A stretch of DNA of 38,301 bases. Origin: an uncultured Sutterella sp. GTDB lineage: Bacteria; Pseudomonadota; Gammaproteobacteria; Burkholderiales; Burkholderiaceae_F. The stretch is taken from contig CAKQON010000012.1 in NCBI GenBank assembly GCA_934255515.1, forward strand, positions 1-38,301, in the 5' to 3' direction. The position numbers were made by a program, and so were the translations under genes. Positions 17,642-25,387 of this stretch are shown here, one piece after another. Under the pieces are notes generated by a model. The model worked only from the letters and a program-made list of their open reading frames with translations, had not been told where the DNA came from and did no database searches. Within the stretch, counting starts at the first letter, position 1, and the number at the start of each line of letters is the position of its first letter.

Positions 17642-18310
17642 TGCTTTCTGCTCTTCGCGCTGAGCAGCCCAGACGGCAGCCTCCACGCGGCTGTTGAAGC
17701 CGAGCTTCTTGAGAAGATGCTTCACATGCCCCTTGACGGTGCCGTCAGAAATCTGGAGCTTGCGCGCAATCATCTTGTTCGTCAGCCCCTGCGCGATGTA
17801 GCTGAGCACCTCTTCCTCGCGCTCCGTCAGGGGATTAGGCGGTTCGGGCTGAGCCTTCTCGCGAATCATGTCCGTGAGATACCTCACCATCGCCGTATCC
17901 ACAATGAGGCGTCCTTCGAGCGCTTCATGCACGTTCTCAAGAAAGCGCTCGGGCTCCATGTCCTTCAGGAAATAGCCGTCCGCACCGGCACGAATGCAGG
18001 CGAGGAGATCGTCTCCGGAATCGCTCACGGTCAGAATCACAATCCGCATCGACGGGTCTTCAGACTTGAGCGTCGTCAGAATTTCCACCCCTGACGAGCC
18101 GCGCATATTGAGGTCGAGCACGATGAGTTCAGGCTCGAGCTGTCTCGCCAGAAGCACCGCTTCATCACGAGTCCCGGCCTCGCCCACGACCGAAATCGTG
18201 TCGTCGAGCGAAAGAAGCTCCCTGACGCCGCGGCGAAAAAGCGGGTGGTCGTCAACCACCAGCACGGTGTGCTTGTCTGCTGCGGCGGTTTTTGATTCTG
18301 GCGCGTTCAT
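17627..18310 (-). CDS. NarL/NarP-like nitrate response regulator
   Basis: A 227-residue DNA-binding response regulator. The receiver domain has the acidic pair D20-D21 and the phosphoacceptor D66 (LIVLDLNM); the conserved GADGYFLKDMEPE segment matches NarL closely. A LuxR-type helix-turn-helix fills about 155-215 (LTEREEEVLSYIAQGLTNK; ISDGTVKGHVKHLLKKL). It is convergent with nap and encoded downstream of the NarX-like kinase, so nitrate control of nap is the natural inference. I could not identify clear TACYYMT heptamers before napD. NarL versus NarP cannot be decided by eye. Confidence 0.92.
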   Translation of the reverse strand: MNAPESKTAAADKHTVLVVDDHPLFRRGVRELLSLDDTISVVGEAGTRDEAVLLARQLEPELIVLDLNMRGSSGVEILTTLKSEDPSMRIVILTVSDSGDDLLACIRAGADGYFLKDMEPERFLENVHEALEGRLIVDTAMVRYLTDMIREKAQPEPPNPLTEREEEVLSYIAQGLTNKMIARKLQISDGTVKGHVKHLLKKLGFNSRVEAAVWAAQREEQKAKRQM

Positions 18311-18364
18311 AAAACGTATTCCTTAAGCCTGAGAGAGACACATTCAGAGCATGAAAGCCCTTGC

Positions 18365-18402
18365 ATCGGCGAAAACCAATTGTAAACAGCGCCTTCGCCG
18401 AT
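18365..18402 (-). repeat. Inverted repeat between the sensor and regulator genes
   Basis: ATCGGCGAA (18365-18373) and TTCGCCGAT (18394-18402) are perfect 9-nt arms with a 20-nt spacer. They lie in the 193-bp gap between the narX-like stop and the narL-like start. No U-tract follows. It may modulate the ratio of the two proteins by processing or partial termination. Confidence 0.45.
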
Positions 18403-18503
18403 CCTGCTCAGTCTCCAACCGTAGATTCTATGCGCCATTGCGCAGCCCTCTCTTTCAGGACAAATCCGATATTGCACTCTTCAGAAATCTTTCCGTCAGC
18501 ACC

Positions 18504-20315
18504 TCATTTCGCCGTCTGCGGATTCATTACAGGCTTCTTTTCGACGCGCACGACCGTACCGCCCTCGGGCCTGCGGGCCACTTCAATCGCAGCGCCCAGC
18601 GCTTCCGCACGCTCCTTCATGATGCCGAGACCAAAGTGCCGTGCTTTTTCCGCATGCTCTGGAATCCCAACGCCGTTATCCGTCACGGTGAGAATGCATC
18701 CGCCGGCACCGGCGGTTTCGATGCGCACAGCCGCCTGCGTTGCCCTGGCATGCTTTTCAATATTGGAGAGCGCCTCGCGAAGAATTTGAATGAAGTGCAC
18801 CTGATCGTTGGTAGAAATTTCCACCCCCAGAAGCGTGTTGGTAAGCGACACCGGCATGCCGGTTCGGTTTCTGAAGGCGTCTACGGCGGCATTCACTGCG
18901 TCGCCGAAGCCCGTCCCCTGGAGCTGCAGGCGGAATGCCGTCAGAACCTCGCGCAGCTGCCGATATGCCGTGGAAATGCCTTCATCAAGCTCAATGAGAA
19001 CCTCACGGGCGGCATCCCCCGTCGGATCCGCCTCAATGGCTCGCTTCAGCCTTAGAAGCTGAATCTTGGAGAAGGAAAGCGACTGAGCGATCGAGTCATG
19101 AAGCTCGCGCGCGATGGTGGAGCGTTCCTCAAGCACTGCGAGGCGCCTCTCATCCATCGTCCTCAGCGACGCATCCACTGCCCGGCCGATGAGGGCCGCC
19201 GTCATGCCGAGGAAGTTGCTCTGCCAGGCCGAAGGCTCCTCCGGGAACCAGATCTTCAGCATGCCGAGCGTTTCCTCCCGGACTCCGATTGCCGGAATAT
19301 TGAGCAGATGGCCTTCCCGCCCCTGGCTGTCGCCCGGCGTTTCAGCAAAGCGCCAGGATTTTCCGTCGTCCCATGTCTTCTGCGGGTCGGCGCTTACGCA
19401 GAAGGCTGCGCCATTGGCGCCCGTGAGCTGTGCGGCGCCCTCAAGCACCTTCTCGACGGCTTCGGGCAATTTCGGCCCGTCGACAAGAAGCTGCTCAGAA
19501 GCTTGAGCGAGAAACTGAAGTCCCTGATTGCGTCTATTCAGGTCCGCCGTTTTTTTCGCAACCTCTGCTTCCAGAGAACCGTAGAGCCGATCAAGCTCGC
19601 TCACCATGAAATTGAAGCCGCGCGCGAATCGCCCGATCTCTGAATTGTGTTCAGCCGCTGTCGAGCGCACATCAAAACTCCCTTCACGCACCGCTTTCGC
19701 CGCCGCCTCCAATTCCTCAAGCGGAGAGAAGATGCGGGACTTCATCACGCGCAGCAGGCCGAAAGTCACGGCGAGCGCTCCGAGAAGCGTTAAAACCAGT
19801 ATCGCCTTAAGCCATCCCATCAAGCCGGAAAGACGCTCCTCGAGGGCGAATACGAAAACGTCGACATCGTCGACAAAGCCGCCGATTTTTCTCATGAAGC
19901 GCTGCCGCGCAGCTTCATCGTCAATGCCTTTCAGGGCGAGCGGACGAATCTCAGACGAAAACCGCTCGGCCACGATGTTGTACATGCCCCGTATCGGATC
20001 AGCAGGGTCGTTCGGCACGCTCGAAAGAAGTCCGGGTCTCGTAAGGCGCTCCCAGAATTCCTCTACTGCTCTTCGCGTATTGGCCTCACGCTCTTCATGC
20101 GTTTCATAGGGATTGCTGACGGCAACCGTGAGCTTGTAGCTCATCATGCGCAGGCTCCCCGACACGTTGATGGCGCCGCCCGAACCGGTAGAGAGCTCAG
20201 TCAGCACAACCGCAGGGATTGCAGCCAGAGTCACGCAAATCGTGATCAGAATGAAAACAAGCTTGAATTCCCGGTAAAGCGAACGATTTTGAGGAACGGT
20301 TTGCGGCTCAGTCAT
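18504..20315 (-). CDS. NarX-like nitrate/nitrite sensor histidine kinase
   Basis: A 603-residue membrane kinase. Helix 1 is near residues 18-42, then a periplasmic domain starting with a P-box-like INVSGSLRMMSYKL, which matches the nitrate-binding motif of NarX/NarQ. Helix 2 is near 160-182, followed by HAMP, a GAF-like region (about 270-385), a HisKA_3 dimerisation domain with phosphorylated H406 (ARELHDSIAQSL), and an HATPase domain with DNGVGIP and FGLGIMKERA. The frame is open to 20465, but ATG 20315 gives the family length (E. coli NarX 598). It precedes the narL-like gene on the same strand. Confidence 0.92.
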   Translation of the reverse strand: MTEPQTVPQNRSLYREFKLVFILITICVTLAAIPAVVLTELSTGSGGAINVSGSLRMMSYKLTVAVSNPYETHEEREANTRRAVEEFWERLTRPGLLSSVPNDPADPIRGMYNIVAERFSSEIRPLALKGIDDEAARQRFMRKIGGFVDDVDVFVFALEERLSGLMGWLKAILVLTLLGALAVTFGLLRVMKSRIFSPLEELEAAAKAVREGSFDVRSTAAEHNSEIGRFARGFNFMVSELDRLYGSLEAEVAKKTADLNRRNQGLQFLAQASEQLLVDGPKLPEAVEKVLEGAAQLTGANGAAFCVSADPQKTWDDGKSWRFAETPGDSQGREGHLLNIPAIGVREETLGMLKIWFPEEPSAWQSNFLGMTAALIGRAVDASLRTMDERRLAVLEERSTIARELHDSIAQSLSFSKIQLLRLKRAIEADPTGDAAREVLIELDEGISTAYRQLREVLTAFRLQLQGTGFGDAVNAAVDAFRNRTGMPVSLTNTLLGVEISTNDQVHFIQILREALSNIEKHARATQAAVRIETAGAGGCILTVTDNGVGIPEHAEKARHFGLGIMKERAEALGAAIEVARRPEGGTVVRVEKKPVMNPQTAK

Positions 20316-20343
20316 TTCAGGCGTCCCGAAGGAGAGATAAATG

Positions 20344-20380
20344 CGCCCCGGCGCCGGATTCAATCCCGAACGCCGGGGCG
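20344..20380 (-). terminator. GC-rich hairpin between the POR operon and the sensor kinase
   Basis: CGCCCCGGCG (20344-20353) pairs with CGCCGGGGCG (20371-20380), a perfect 10-bp stem with a 17-nt loop, 39 nt after the flavoprotein stop and 28 nt before the kinase start. Only a short T-rich patch follows on minus, so it may act as a weak terminator or attenuator rather than a full stop. Confidence 0.5.
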
Positions 20381-20418
20381 TACTCTGAGTATAGGAAACC
20401 TTATGCCGCTTCCGTAAC

Positions 20419-22056
20419 TCAGATATCCTCGCGCACCATTTCAATAGCGCCGCACGGACATTCATTGGCGCATATCCCGCAGCCCTTGCAGTAGTCGTAA
20501 TTGAAGCGGAACTTCCTGCCGGGTCCGAGCTTTACCACCGCATTGTCCGGGCAGACCCCGTAGCAGTTGTCGCATTCAAAGCAGTTGCCGCAGGACATGC
20601 AGCGGCGGGCTTCAAAAAGTGCGTTCTCTTCGGTCAGGCCTTCGAGCACCTCTTCAAAGGTCGTCTGGCGCCGCACGATGTCGAGCTGAGGACGGATCTT
20701 CTGCGGCGCATCCGCGTAATACCAGGTATTAAGCTTTTCAAAGGTCGCCGGATCCGCCGGCGCCTTCTCGCCGGGCATCTCGCCCCTGAGCCAGGCATCC
20801 ATCGCCTTTGCCGCGCGCTTGCCGTGACCGATCGCCACCGTTACGTTGCGATCGCCCGGCACCACATCGCCGCCGGCAAAAATACCCGGAACGCTTGTCA
20901 TCATGCGCTCATCGACCACAACCGATCCTTTTTCCACCTTCAGATCAGGAAGAGCGGAAAGGAAGGAGAGATTGGTTTCCTGCCCCAGGGCAAGAACCAG
21001 ACTGTCGGCTTCAATGGTTTCGTACTCTCCCGTCGGCTGCGGATAGCCCGATTCGTCGAGCTTCATCTTTTCGATGCGGATCGTTCCGCGTTCCGCTTCG
21101 GAAATCGTGGAAAGCCACTTCATCGAAACGCCTTCTTCAAGCGCCTCTTCAATTTCAAAAGCATGCGCCGGCGCACGCTCGCGCGTACGACGGTAAACAA
21201 CGATCGGTTCCGACCCCAGCCTTTTTGCGGTGCGCGCCACGTCAATCGCCGTATTGCCGCCGCCATAGACCACGACCCGGCGCCCGAGGAGCGGTTCTTC
21301 GCCGGGCGAAGACGACTCCACAGATCTGAGAAGACTCACGGCATCCATGATGTGCGCGGCATCGCCGGCAGGGATGTAGGCGCGATGCGCAAGAGACGCT
21401 CCGGCGCCGATGAACGCTGCGGCATAGCCGCCCGCCTTCATTTCAGCAGCCAGATCAGAAACCTCGCGGCCGAACTCGAATTCGACGCCCAGAGCCTCAA
21501 TGCGCGCGATTTCTGCGTCAAGCACCTCCCGCGGAAGACGATACTTTGGAATGCCGTAGCGCATCATGCCGCCGGCAGTTTCCGCACTCTCCACAACATG
21601 AACGGCATAACCCATGCGGCGGAGGTGATAAGCCGCGGAAAGGCCAGCCGGTCCGGCACCGACAACCAGGATGCGCTTTCCGTTTGCCTCAGCAGGCTGA
21701 GGAAGCTTCCAGCCGAGCCTGAGCGCATGGTCGCCTAAAAAACGCTCCACGGCATTGATGCCGACCGGCTCATCGAGATCGCCTCGATTGCACGCCGTCT
21801 GACAGGTGTGGTAGCAGACGCGTCCCATGACTGCGGGGAAAGGATTGTCTTCAACAATCTCTTTCCAGGCGCCTTCATAATCTCCGCTTTGCGCAAGAAA
21901 GAGCCAGTCGCGGCACTTTTCCCCGGCAGGGCACTTGGCATTGCAGGGCGGAAGGCGATTCACGTAAACGGGTCTCAGCGTACGCCAGGAGCCGGTCCGG
22001 TTGGCGAGCGACGATCCGACGTCGAGGGTAATCGCAAACGGTTTTTCTTGGGTCAT
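20419..22056 (-). CDS. GltD-like NAD(P)/FAD oxidoreductase fused to a 2x[4Fe-4S] ferredoxin domain
   Basis: A 545-residue soluble protein. The N-terminal cysteine region (CNAKCPAGEKC; CYHTCQTACN) is that of glutamate synthase small-subunit-like enzymes. The FAD site is VVGAGPAGLSAAYHL (about 130-145) and the NAD(P) site VVYGGGNTAIDVA (about 262-275). The last 80 residues add ferredoxin motifs CFECDNCYGVCP and CKGCGICANECP, resembling the delta subunit (PorD) of POR. It follows porB by 15 nt, with GGAGGAT before the ATG. The likely job is to pass electrons between POR and NAD(P)(H). It is not glutamate synthase proper: no gltB is nearby. Confidence 0.88.
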   Translation of the reverse strand: MTQEKPFAITLDVGSSLANRTGSWRTLRPVYVNRLPPCNAKCPAGEKCRDWLFLAQSGDYEGAWKEIVEDNPFPAVMGRVCYHTCQTACNRGDLDEPVGINAVERFLGDHALRLGWKLPQPAEANGKRILVVGAGPAGLSAAYHLRRMGYAVHVVESAETAGGMMRYGIPKYRLPREVLDAEIARIEALGVEFEFGREVSDLAAEMKAGGYAAAFIGAGASLAHRAYIPAGDAAHIMDAVSLLRSVESSSPGEEPLLGRRVVVYGGGNTAIDVARTAKRLGSEPIVVYRRTRERAPAHAFEIEEALEEGVSMKWLSTISEAERGTIRIEKMKLDESGYPQPTGEYETIEADSLVLALGQETNLSFLSALPDLKVEKGSVVVDERMMTSVPGIFAGGDVVPGDRNVTVAIGHGKRAAKAMDAWLRGEMPGEKAPADPATFEKLNTWYYADAPQKIRPQLDIVRRQTTFEEVLEGLTEENALFEARRCMSCGNCFECDNCYGVCPDNAVVKLGPGRKFRFNYDYCKGCGICANECPCGAIEMVREDI

Positions 22057-22071
22057 TTTTATCCTCCGCCT

Positions 22072-23139
22072 TCAGATCTGCTGGCTGCGCTCTTCAGCCT
22101 GCGCGGCGACGGGAATCTGAACCTCGCGGCCGTCGTCCCCGGCCATGAGGTTGAATTTTTCAATATTGCGGTCCGCAAGCTCCTGGATGCGGGCGACAAC
22201 CGCCGGGTCTCCTTTCTTGCCGAAAAGATGCGCAAAGCGCTTCTGCAGCTTCAGATACGCTTCCACCGGCTGGCGTCGGCGAATTTTGTAGGAACTCGTC
22301 ACTTCCCCGTACTCGGCTTCAAAAACCGGGAAAATGCCGGTTTCCTGCGCAAGACGCGCAACCTCGATGGTCTTTCCGGAAGCGGTGCCCCAGCCGAGCG
22401 GGCAAGGGACAAAAATGTGGATGTAGCGTGCGCCGTGCATGCTCATCGCCTTTTCAACCTTGCGCTCCAGATCCCGAAGGTCCGCTACCGTCGCGGTTGC
22501 GACATACGGAATGCCGTGCGCCATGGCGATGAGCGGCACGTCCTTGCCCTGCCCCCACTGATTGCCCGGTTCGCTCCCGGCAATCTGCGTAGTGGCCGTT
22601 CTTGCCGCCGGCGGCGTTGCAGACGAACGCTGCACGCCGGTATTCATATAGGCCTCGTTGTCGTAGCAGATATAGAGCACATCGTCATTACGCTCAAACA
22701 TGCCCGAAAGGCAGCCGAAGCCGATATCGGTCGTGCCGCCGTCGCCGCCCATGGCAATGACCCGCGTAGGCTCCGTTCCTTCCTTTTTGGCCCGGGCCCG
22801 GAATGCGGCGGCCATGCCGGTGGCGACTGCGGCCGTATTGCCGAAAAGAGAATGGAACCAGGGAAGCTGCCAGCTCGTTTCCGGATAGGGCGTTGAAAAG
22901 ACTTCCAAGCACCCGGTGGCATTTGCCGCAGCCAGTCTGCCTCCCGTAGCCCGCATTGCCGCATCCACGGCATAGCGGGCGCCAAGCGCTTCGCCGCAAC
23001 CCTGACAGGCGCGGTGCCCCGAAGTGAGGGAATTAAAACGCTCCATGGAAGACTGCACGGATCTCGATTCAGGCCCGAGCAGCCGATTGCCGGCCGTGAA
23101 CGTGCCGGTCTGATAGAAATGAATTTCCGACTGAGACAT
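22072..23139 (-). CDS. porB: Pyruvate/2-oxoacid:ferredoxin oxidoreductase, beta subunit
   Basis: A 355-residue subunit that binds thiamine diphosphate and a [4Fe-4S] cluster. C45-QG-C48 (ACQGCGEALGARYAV) and C77 (ATGCLEV) are the expected cluster ligands. The TPP motif runs from GGDGGTTDIGFG to YDNEAYMNTG. Together with PorA and PorG it would convert pyruvate and CoA to acetyl-CoA and CO2 while reducing a ferredoxin centre. Start ATG 23139 lies 2 nt after the porA stop, with GAGGAG inside the porA end. Residues 1-32 precede the usual family start, so ATG at MERFNSL is an alternative. Another 2-oxoacid substrate is possible. Confidence 0.93.
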   Translation of the reverse strand: MSQSEIHFYQTGTFTAGNRLLGPESRSVQSSMERFNSLTSGHRACQGCGEALGARYAVDAAMRATGGRLAAANATGCLEVFSTPYPETSWQLPWFHSLFGNTAAVATGMAAAFRARAKKEGTEPTRVIAMGGDGGTTDIGFGCLSGMFERNDDVLYICYDNEAYMNTGVQRSSATPPAARTATTQIAGSEPGNQWGQGKDVPLIAMAHGIPYVATATVADLRDLERKVEKAMSMHGARYIHIFVPCPLGWGTASGKTIEVARLAQETGIFPVFEAEYGEVTSSYKIRRRQPVEAYLKLQKRFAHLFGKKGDPAVVARIQELADRNIEKFNLMAGDDGREVQIPVAAQAEERSQQI

Positions 23140-23141
23140 GT

Positions 23142-24407
23142 TCAGATCTCCTCGCCCCGGGCAAGTTTGCGTTCATTGACATGACGGTTGAGGGCTTCGG
23201 CAACAGGGCCGATATGGCGCGAAGCTTTTTCGCGCTCCATCTGCCGGCGAACGAGCTCCTCGTCAAGATCAAGGAAGATTTCCTCTTCTTCGAGCGTTCC
23301 GGCAAGCGCCCGGGCAAAGTAGGGCTTCAAAGCCTGACGCGTGACGGCGCGCCCGCCGAGCCCAGCAATCAGCGTGCTCTGACGAACCGGGAGTCCCCTG
23401 AGCGCCTTCATGACCTCAAGCGAAACTGCACCTGCGCCGCCTGCGCTCACCATGCGCTCCATCACCACCACGCTGCGCAGAGACTTCAGCGCCTCCCTCA
23501 ATGCCTTGAAGGGGAAGGGGCGGAAGCTCTTAAGAACGATGACGCCGATTCTCGCTCCGTCTTCGCGCATTTCATCCACCGCATCCTTGACGGTCCCGGC
23601 AAGCGCGCCCATTACCAGCACGGCGGCTTCAGCATCTTCCATGCGGTAGGTCGAGAGAAGCCCGCCGGAATTGCGGCCGAAGATTTCGTGGAAAAGCGCC
23701 TGTGTTTTCTCAATCACAGGAATGGCTTCCTGCATCCGACGGTCTGCGAGCCAGCGGACCTCGGTGAATGCTTCGGGGCCGACCATTGCCCCGATGGAAT
23801 AGGGATGATCAGGATCGAGCTGCTGGCGAGGCCGGTAGGGCGGCAGGAAAGCATCGACAGACGCCTGATCCGGAATGTCCATTTCCTCAAACGCGTGCGT
23901 GAGCACGAACCCATCCATGCAAACCATGACGGGGATGGACATTTCCTCGGCAATGCGGAAGGCCTGGATGTGGAGATCGCACGCTTCCTGATTATTTTCA
24001 GCAAAAAGCTGAATCCAGCCGCAGTCGCGCTGGCTCATGGAGTCTGAGTGATCGTTCCAGATATTGATCGGAGCGCCGATCGTGCGGTTGGCTACTGTCA
24101 TCACCACGGGAAGCCCAAGCCCGCCCGCGTTGTAGACGGCCTCCGCCATATAAAGAAGACCCTGGCTGGCCGTTGCCGTATAGGCGCGGCCGCCCGCCAC
24201 CGAGGCGCCGATTGCCACAGACATCGCAGCGAACTCGCTTTCCACATTGATGTACTCGCAGTCGGCAAGCACCCCTTTGCGGCAAAGGAGACCAAGATTT
24301 TCAACAATGTGGGTCTGAGGAGAAATCGGGTAGGCGCACACCACGTCAGGCCTGCAAAGCGCGACCGCCTGCGCTACGCCCTGGCTGCCTTCGAGCTGCT
24401 TAAGCAT
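23142..24407 (-). CDS. porA: Pyruvate/2-oxoacid:ferredoxin oxidoreductase, alpha subunit
   Basis: A 421-residue subunit with the pyrimidine-binding TPP fold. Family signatures: GSQGVAQAVALCRPDVVCAYP near the N-terminus with PISPQTHIVE, NVESEFAAMSVAIGASVAGG, and TATASQGLLYMAE. The frame is open to TTG 24428, but ATG 24407 is preferred because AGGAGA lies 7 nt upstream and MLKQLEGSQ is the usual beginning. It overlaps the end of porG by 8 nt and is followed at once by porB, so translation is coupled. Confidence 0.94.
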   Translation of the reverse strand: MLKQLEGSQGVAQAVALCRPDVVCAYPISPQTHIVENLGLLCRKGVLADCEYINVESEFAAMSVAIGASVAGGRAYTATASQGLLYMAEAVYNAGGLGLPVVMTVANRTIGAPINIWNDHSDSMSQRDCGWIQLFAENNQEACDLHIQAFRIAEEMSIPVMVCMDGFVLTHAFEEMDIPDQASVDAFLPPYRPRQQLDPDHPYSIGAMVGPEAFTEVRWLADRRMQEAIPVIEKTQALFHEIFGRNSGGLLSTYRMEDAEAAVLVMGALAGTVKDAVDEMREDGARIGVIVLKSFRPFPFKALREALKSLRSVVVMERMVSAGGAGAVSLEVMKALRGLPVRQSTLIAGLGGRAVTRQALKPYFARALAGTLEEEEIFLDLDEELVRRQMEREKASRHIGPVAEALNRHVNERKLARGEEI

Positions 24408-24978
24408 GGTTCGTCTCCTTCTGGGCAATTACGTATTCATATGCCTGACGGGCAATCTCGGCATTCGCCTCAGCAATCCGGCTGGCAAACTTGACTGCGT
24501 ACGCGTCCGCAACGCTTTTGAGCTGCATCATCGACGTCATTGCCGCGAACCCGGCAAGCATTCCCGCCCCGGGAAGCGGCCTGCCGAGCGCTGCAAGCGC
24601 GAACTTCGTAGCCGGCACGCACATGACGTGTCCCTCCGGAAGCCTGCGCTTCAGGTCGCCGAGACCAAGCGCTTCAGGCGTCTGACTCGAATTCACCAGA
24701 ACGAAGCCATCGGGCCTGAGTCCTGCAAAAACAGGAACGCTTTCAAGAAGCGTGCGGTCCTGGATCAAAACGACATCGGGTTCAAGCACGGGTTCTCGCA
24801 GGCGGATTTCGGTCGGAGAAAGGCGTGCAAAAGCGACCACCGGAGCCCCGGTTCGTTCAGAACCAAAGCTTGGGAAAGCCTGTGCCTTATGTCCTTCCAT
24901 GAAGCCCGCGAGCGCAAGCATTTCTGCTGCCGTCACAACGCCCTGGCCCCCGCGGCCATGTATACGAATCTGAAACAC
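24400..24978 (-). CDS. porG: Pyruvate/2-oxoacid:ferredoxin oxidoreductase, gamma subunit
   Basis: A 192-residue subunit of the 2-oxoacid:acceptor oxidoreductase gamma family. Signatures: IHGRGGQGVVTAAEMLA at the N-terminus and FPSFGSERTGAPV at about 36-48. It is the first gene of porG-porA-porB-flavoprotein. The start is GTG 24978 with AGAGGGA 7 nt upstream; that box lies inside a short hairpin (24987-25005). The operon is transcribed from a 409-bp leader region rich in inverted repeats. Confidence 0.93.
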   Translation of the reverse strand: MFQIRIHGRGGQGVVTAAEMLALAGFMEGHKAQAFPSFGSERTGAPVVAFARLSPTEIRLREPVLEPDVVLIQDRTLLESVPVFAGLRPDGFVLVNSSQTPEALGLGDLKRRLPEGHVMCVPATKFALAALGRPLPGAGMLAGFAAMTSMMQLKSVADAYAVKFASRIAEANAEIARQAYEYVIAQKETNHA

Positions 24979-24986
24979 TTCGGATC

Positions 24987-25005
24987 CCTCTTTGCGGAAA
25001 AGAGG
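24987..25005 (-). promoter_or_regulatory. Hairpin over the porG ribosome-binding site
   Basis: On minus, CCTCTTT (25005-24999) pairs with AAAGAGG (24993-24987) with a 5-nt loop. The second arm contains most of the Shine-Dalgarno AGAGGGA of porG. Folding would hide the ribosome-binding site. Confidence 0.5.
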
Positions 25006-25035
25006 CCGAACGCGCGGACGAAGCTATGCCGAAGT

Positions 25036-25061
25036 CTCCGGCAGAAATCTTTCTGCCGGAG
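25036..25061. promoter_or_regulatory. Perfect 12+12 palindrome upstream of porG
   Basis: CTCCGGCAGAAA (25036-25047) and TTTCTGCCGGAG (25050-25061) with only TC between. It lies about 58-83 bp before the porG start. The tiny spacer favours a protein operator as DNA, though a hairpin in the leader RNA is also possible. Confidence 0.65.
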
Positions 25062-25161
25062 GCGCTTCTCTATGCCCCGTCCGAGGTTTTGCAGCCCGTT
25101 CTCTGCCTCTCTTTGAAGGCATGACGAAAGGGCTGACGCAACCGAGGGTCCGGCCGGGTTG

Positions 25162-25234
25162 GCTCTGTCCGAAGCTGTCGCGCCGCCTGAAAAATACAGT
25201 CAGCGATGCCGGGTCTAGAAGCTTCCGACAGAGC
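25162..25234. repeat. Long-range inverted repeat upstream of porG
   Basis: GCTCTGTCCGAAGCT (25162-25176) and AGCTTCCGACAGAGC (25220-25234) pair over 15 nt with one mismatch, 43 nt apart. A smaller hairpin, CTAGAGT/ACTCTAG, lies next to it at 25255-25271. Confidence 0.55.
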
Positions 25235-25322
25235 GGGTTCTTTGAAATTGTTTTCTAGAGTTCCACTCTAGCAAGATTAACGAAGGTTACGCGAGGCTTT
25301 TTCCGAAGGACACATTTCACGG

Positions 25323-25348
25323 AGCGGCACATTAAGGATGCTGCCGCT
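25323..25348. repeat. Inverted repeat near the lipoprotein gene
   Basis: AGCGGCA (25323-25329) and TGCCGCT (25342-25348) with a 12-nt spacer, 40 bp before the lipoprotein start. It could belong to either divergent promoter, or be chance. Confidence 0.35.
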
Positions 25349-25387
25349 AGACTTTCGTGCATCACCTTCCTACTCTCAAGCACCCTT

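Larger units (their letters stand above)
24979..25387. other. Repeat-rich intergenic region upstream of porG
   Basis: 409 bp between the divergent porG and lipoprotein genes, with no supported coding sequence. Five inverted repeats are present: 24987-25005, 25036-25061, 25162-25234, 25255-25271 and 25323-25348. No clear sigma70 promoter or known riboswitch (TPP, FMN and others) was recognised. If porG transcription starts near the far end, its leader would be about 300 nt and strongly structured. Confidence 0.6.

Noticed and set aside
20824..21738. 304-codon plus-strand frame within the flavoprotein gene
   Set aside because: It overlaps well-supported FAD and NAD(P) motifs on minus and has no ribosome-binding site.
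24979..25387. TPP riboswitch controlling POR
   Set aside because: The characteristic CTGAGA and ACCTGA-type conserved boxes are absent, although POR uses TPP.
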